Assembly (NCBI GenBank): GCA_017527495.1 | Contig: JAFXPY010000021.1 | Span: 1 to 42,300, forward strand | DNA: 42,300 nucleotides | Source: Paludibacteraceae bacterium | Lineage (GTDB): Bacteria; Bacteroidota; Bacteroidia; Bacteroidales; Paludibacteraceae | Direction of reading: 5' to 3' | Shown: positions 41,895-42,300 of the stretch, in pieces | How the letters are laid out: each line of letters opens with the position of its first letter | Position numbering within the stretch: the first letter of the stretch is position 1 | The notes under the pieces: generated by a model | Told to the model about the DNA's origin: nothing | Seen by the model: only the letters and a program-made list of their open reading frames with translations | The model's database searches: none | Translations under genes and position numbers: made by a program

Positions 41895-41926
41895 TTCAAA
41901 ACTCTAATTTGGCTAAATTAATTGCA

Positions 41927-41957
41927 CAAAATTAACATTTTTTTCTAATACCACAAA
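41927..41957 (-). promoter_or_regulatory. Promoter of the YfhO-family gene
   Basis: TTTG (41954-41957), 19-bp spacer and TAATTTTG (41927-41934) on the minus strand, about 33 bp before the ATG. Confidence 0.75.
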
Positions 41958-42185
41958 ATAATACCATCAATAACGCTAATAAGACTTCTAACTTCTAACA
42001 GCAAAGCAAGCTTTTTAGAATACGAGTTTAACAAAATGCAACTAATACACTAAATTTGAGGAATGATGTTCGAAAACGAATACAACGAATCGCTGCAATT
42101 GTATTTCTTTTCTTTTGAGGCTGACTGAAAAAAAATTGGTCATAGTTTTCCATATATAATAATTATTATTGTCCGATAAAAATGA
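41958..42185. other. Non-coding sequence upstream of the YfhO promoter
   Basis: An AT-rich stretch with no credible gene. It holds a short 7-bp duplication (ACTTCTA twice, 41984-41997) and little else that I recognise. Confidence 0.5.
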
Positions 42186-42300
42186 ATTTCCCGTTAGGGA
42201 ATATCTTTTAATAGCATAATATCGTAATTTCATATCGCGATTTCCCGTTAGGGAATTTCTCTTAAACTCTTGATTTATATTGATTAAAAGAAATTTCCTA
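42186..42300. repeat. REP-like hairpin cluster 2 (cut by window end)
   Basis: ATTTCCC-GTTA-GGGAAT occurs at 42186-42202 and again at 42240-42256, 54 bp apart in the same orientation. At 42293 a further copy begins as ATTTCCTA, which would fit the reverse orientation, but it is cut by the window edge. Sequence between the copies is unrelated. Confidence 0.75.

Noticed and set aside
41984-41997. ACTTCTA duplicated in tandem
   Set aside because: Only two units, too short to call a repeat family, although it resembles the other 7-8 bp arrays.
42042-42233. 63-codon minus-strand frame near the window end
   Set aside because: It runs through one of the REP-like hairpins, is AT-rich and lacks any recognisable feature.

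Overview
The window looks like chromosomal DNA of a member of the Bacteroidetes, most likely order Bacteroidales. Reasons: at least a dozen intergenic regions carry the phylum's own promoter form (a TTTG box about 19-20 bp upstream of TAnnTTTG), ribosome-binding sites are mostly weak, and several families typical of the phylum occur (DUF4290, DUF2027-Smr, DUF2147, a GT3-type glycogen synthase, a glucan phosphorylase with an N-terminal DUF3417 domain, YfhO, WYL, calycin-like or PKD lipoproteins). Coding density is high and most genes lie on the minus strand.

Layout. 1-2129: 3'-truncated pyruvate:ferredoxin oxidoreductase (nifJ). 2174-3724: a three-gene HipBST-like toxin-antitoxin operon with three evenly spaced palindromic operator candidates. 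3771-5307: superoxide dismutase and a divergent GNAT acetyltransferase. 5439-7766: rplT, rpmI and infC (infC probably starts at an ATC codon) and ftsY. 7849-9298: nucleotide-sugar dehydrogenase just downstream of tRNA-His. 9416-15710: WYL regulator and a six-gene envelope/hypothetical operon (GHL10 glycosidase-like protein, DUF2027-Smr, LolA-like, DUF2147, DUF4290, EEP nuclease-like protein). 15890-15974: tRNA-Ser. 16214-23226: glycogen phosphorylase, glycogen synthase, a PKD/propeller-like lipoprotein, miaA and a pRiA4b ORF-3-like protein. 23486-25220: umuC and umuD. 25292-26698: uxaC. 26876-27529: a lipoprotein with a predicted O-glycosylated stalk. 27603-31538: panB on one strand; a WecA-like sugar-phosphate transferase and an ABC-F protein on the other. 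31562-32493: tatC and tatA. 32736-34419: flavodoxin-family reductase, a KdsC-like phosphatase and a small lipoprotein. 34579-38935: a surface-polymer module. 38948-41894: dtd and a YfhO-family membrane protein.

The most unusual part is 34579-38935. It contains a fused asparagine-synthase-like PP-loop plus TagD-like cytidylyltransferase protein, overlapped by four bases by a CDP-glycerol glycerophosphotransferase (TagB/TagF family). Next come a 0.75-kb intergenic region with REP-like hairpins and five 55-bp tandem palindromes, and then a GT2 glycosyltransferase whose promoter is embedded in the last palindrome. Together with the WecA-like transferase, UDP-sugar dehydrogenase and KdsC-like phosphatase elsewhere in the window, this suggests a surface glycan carrying glycerol-phosphate or a related alcohol-phosphate group. 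The other strong system is the HipBST-like operon.

All calls come from reading the sequence. No database search, HMM or folding program was run, so family names rest on recognised motifs and overall similarity.
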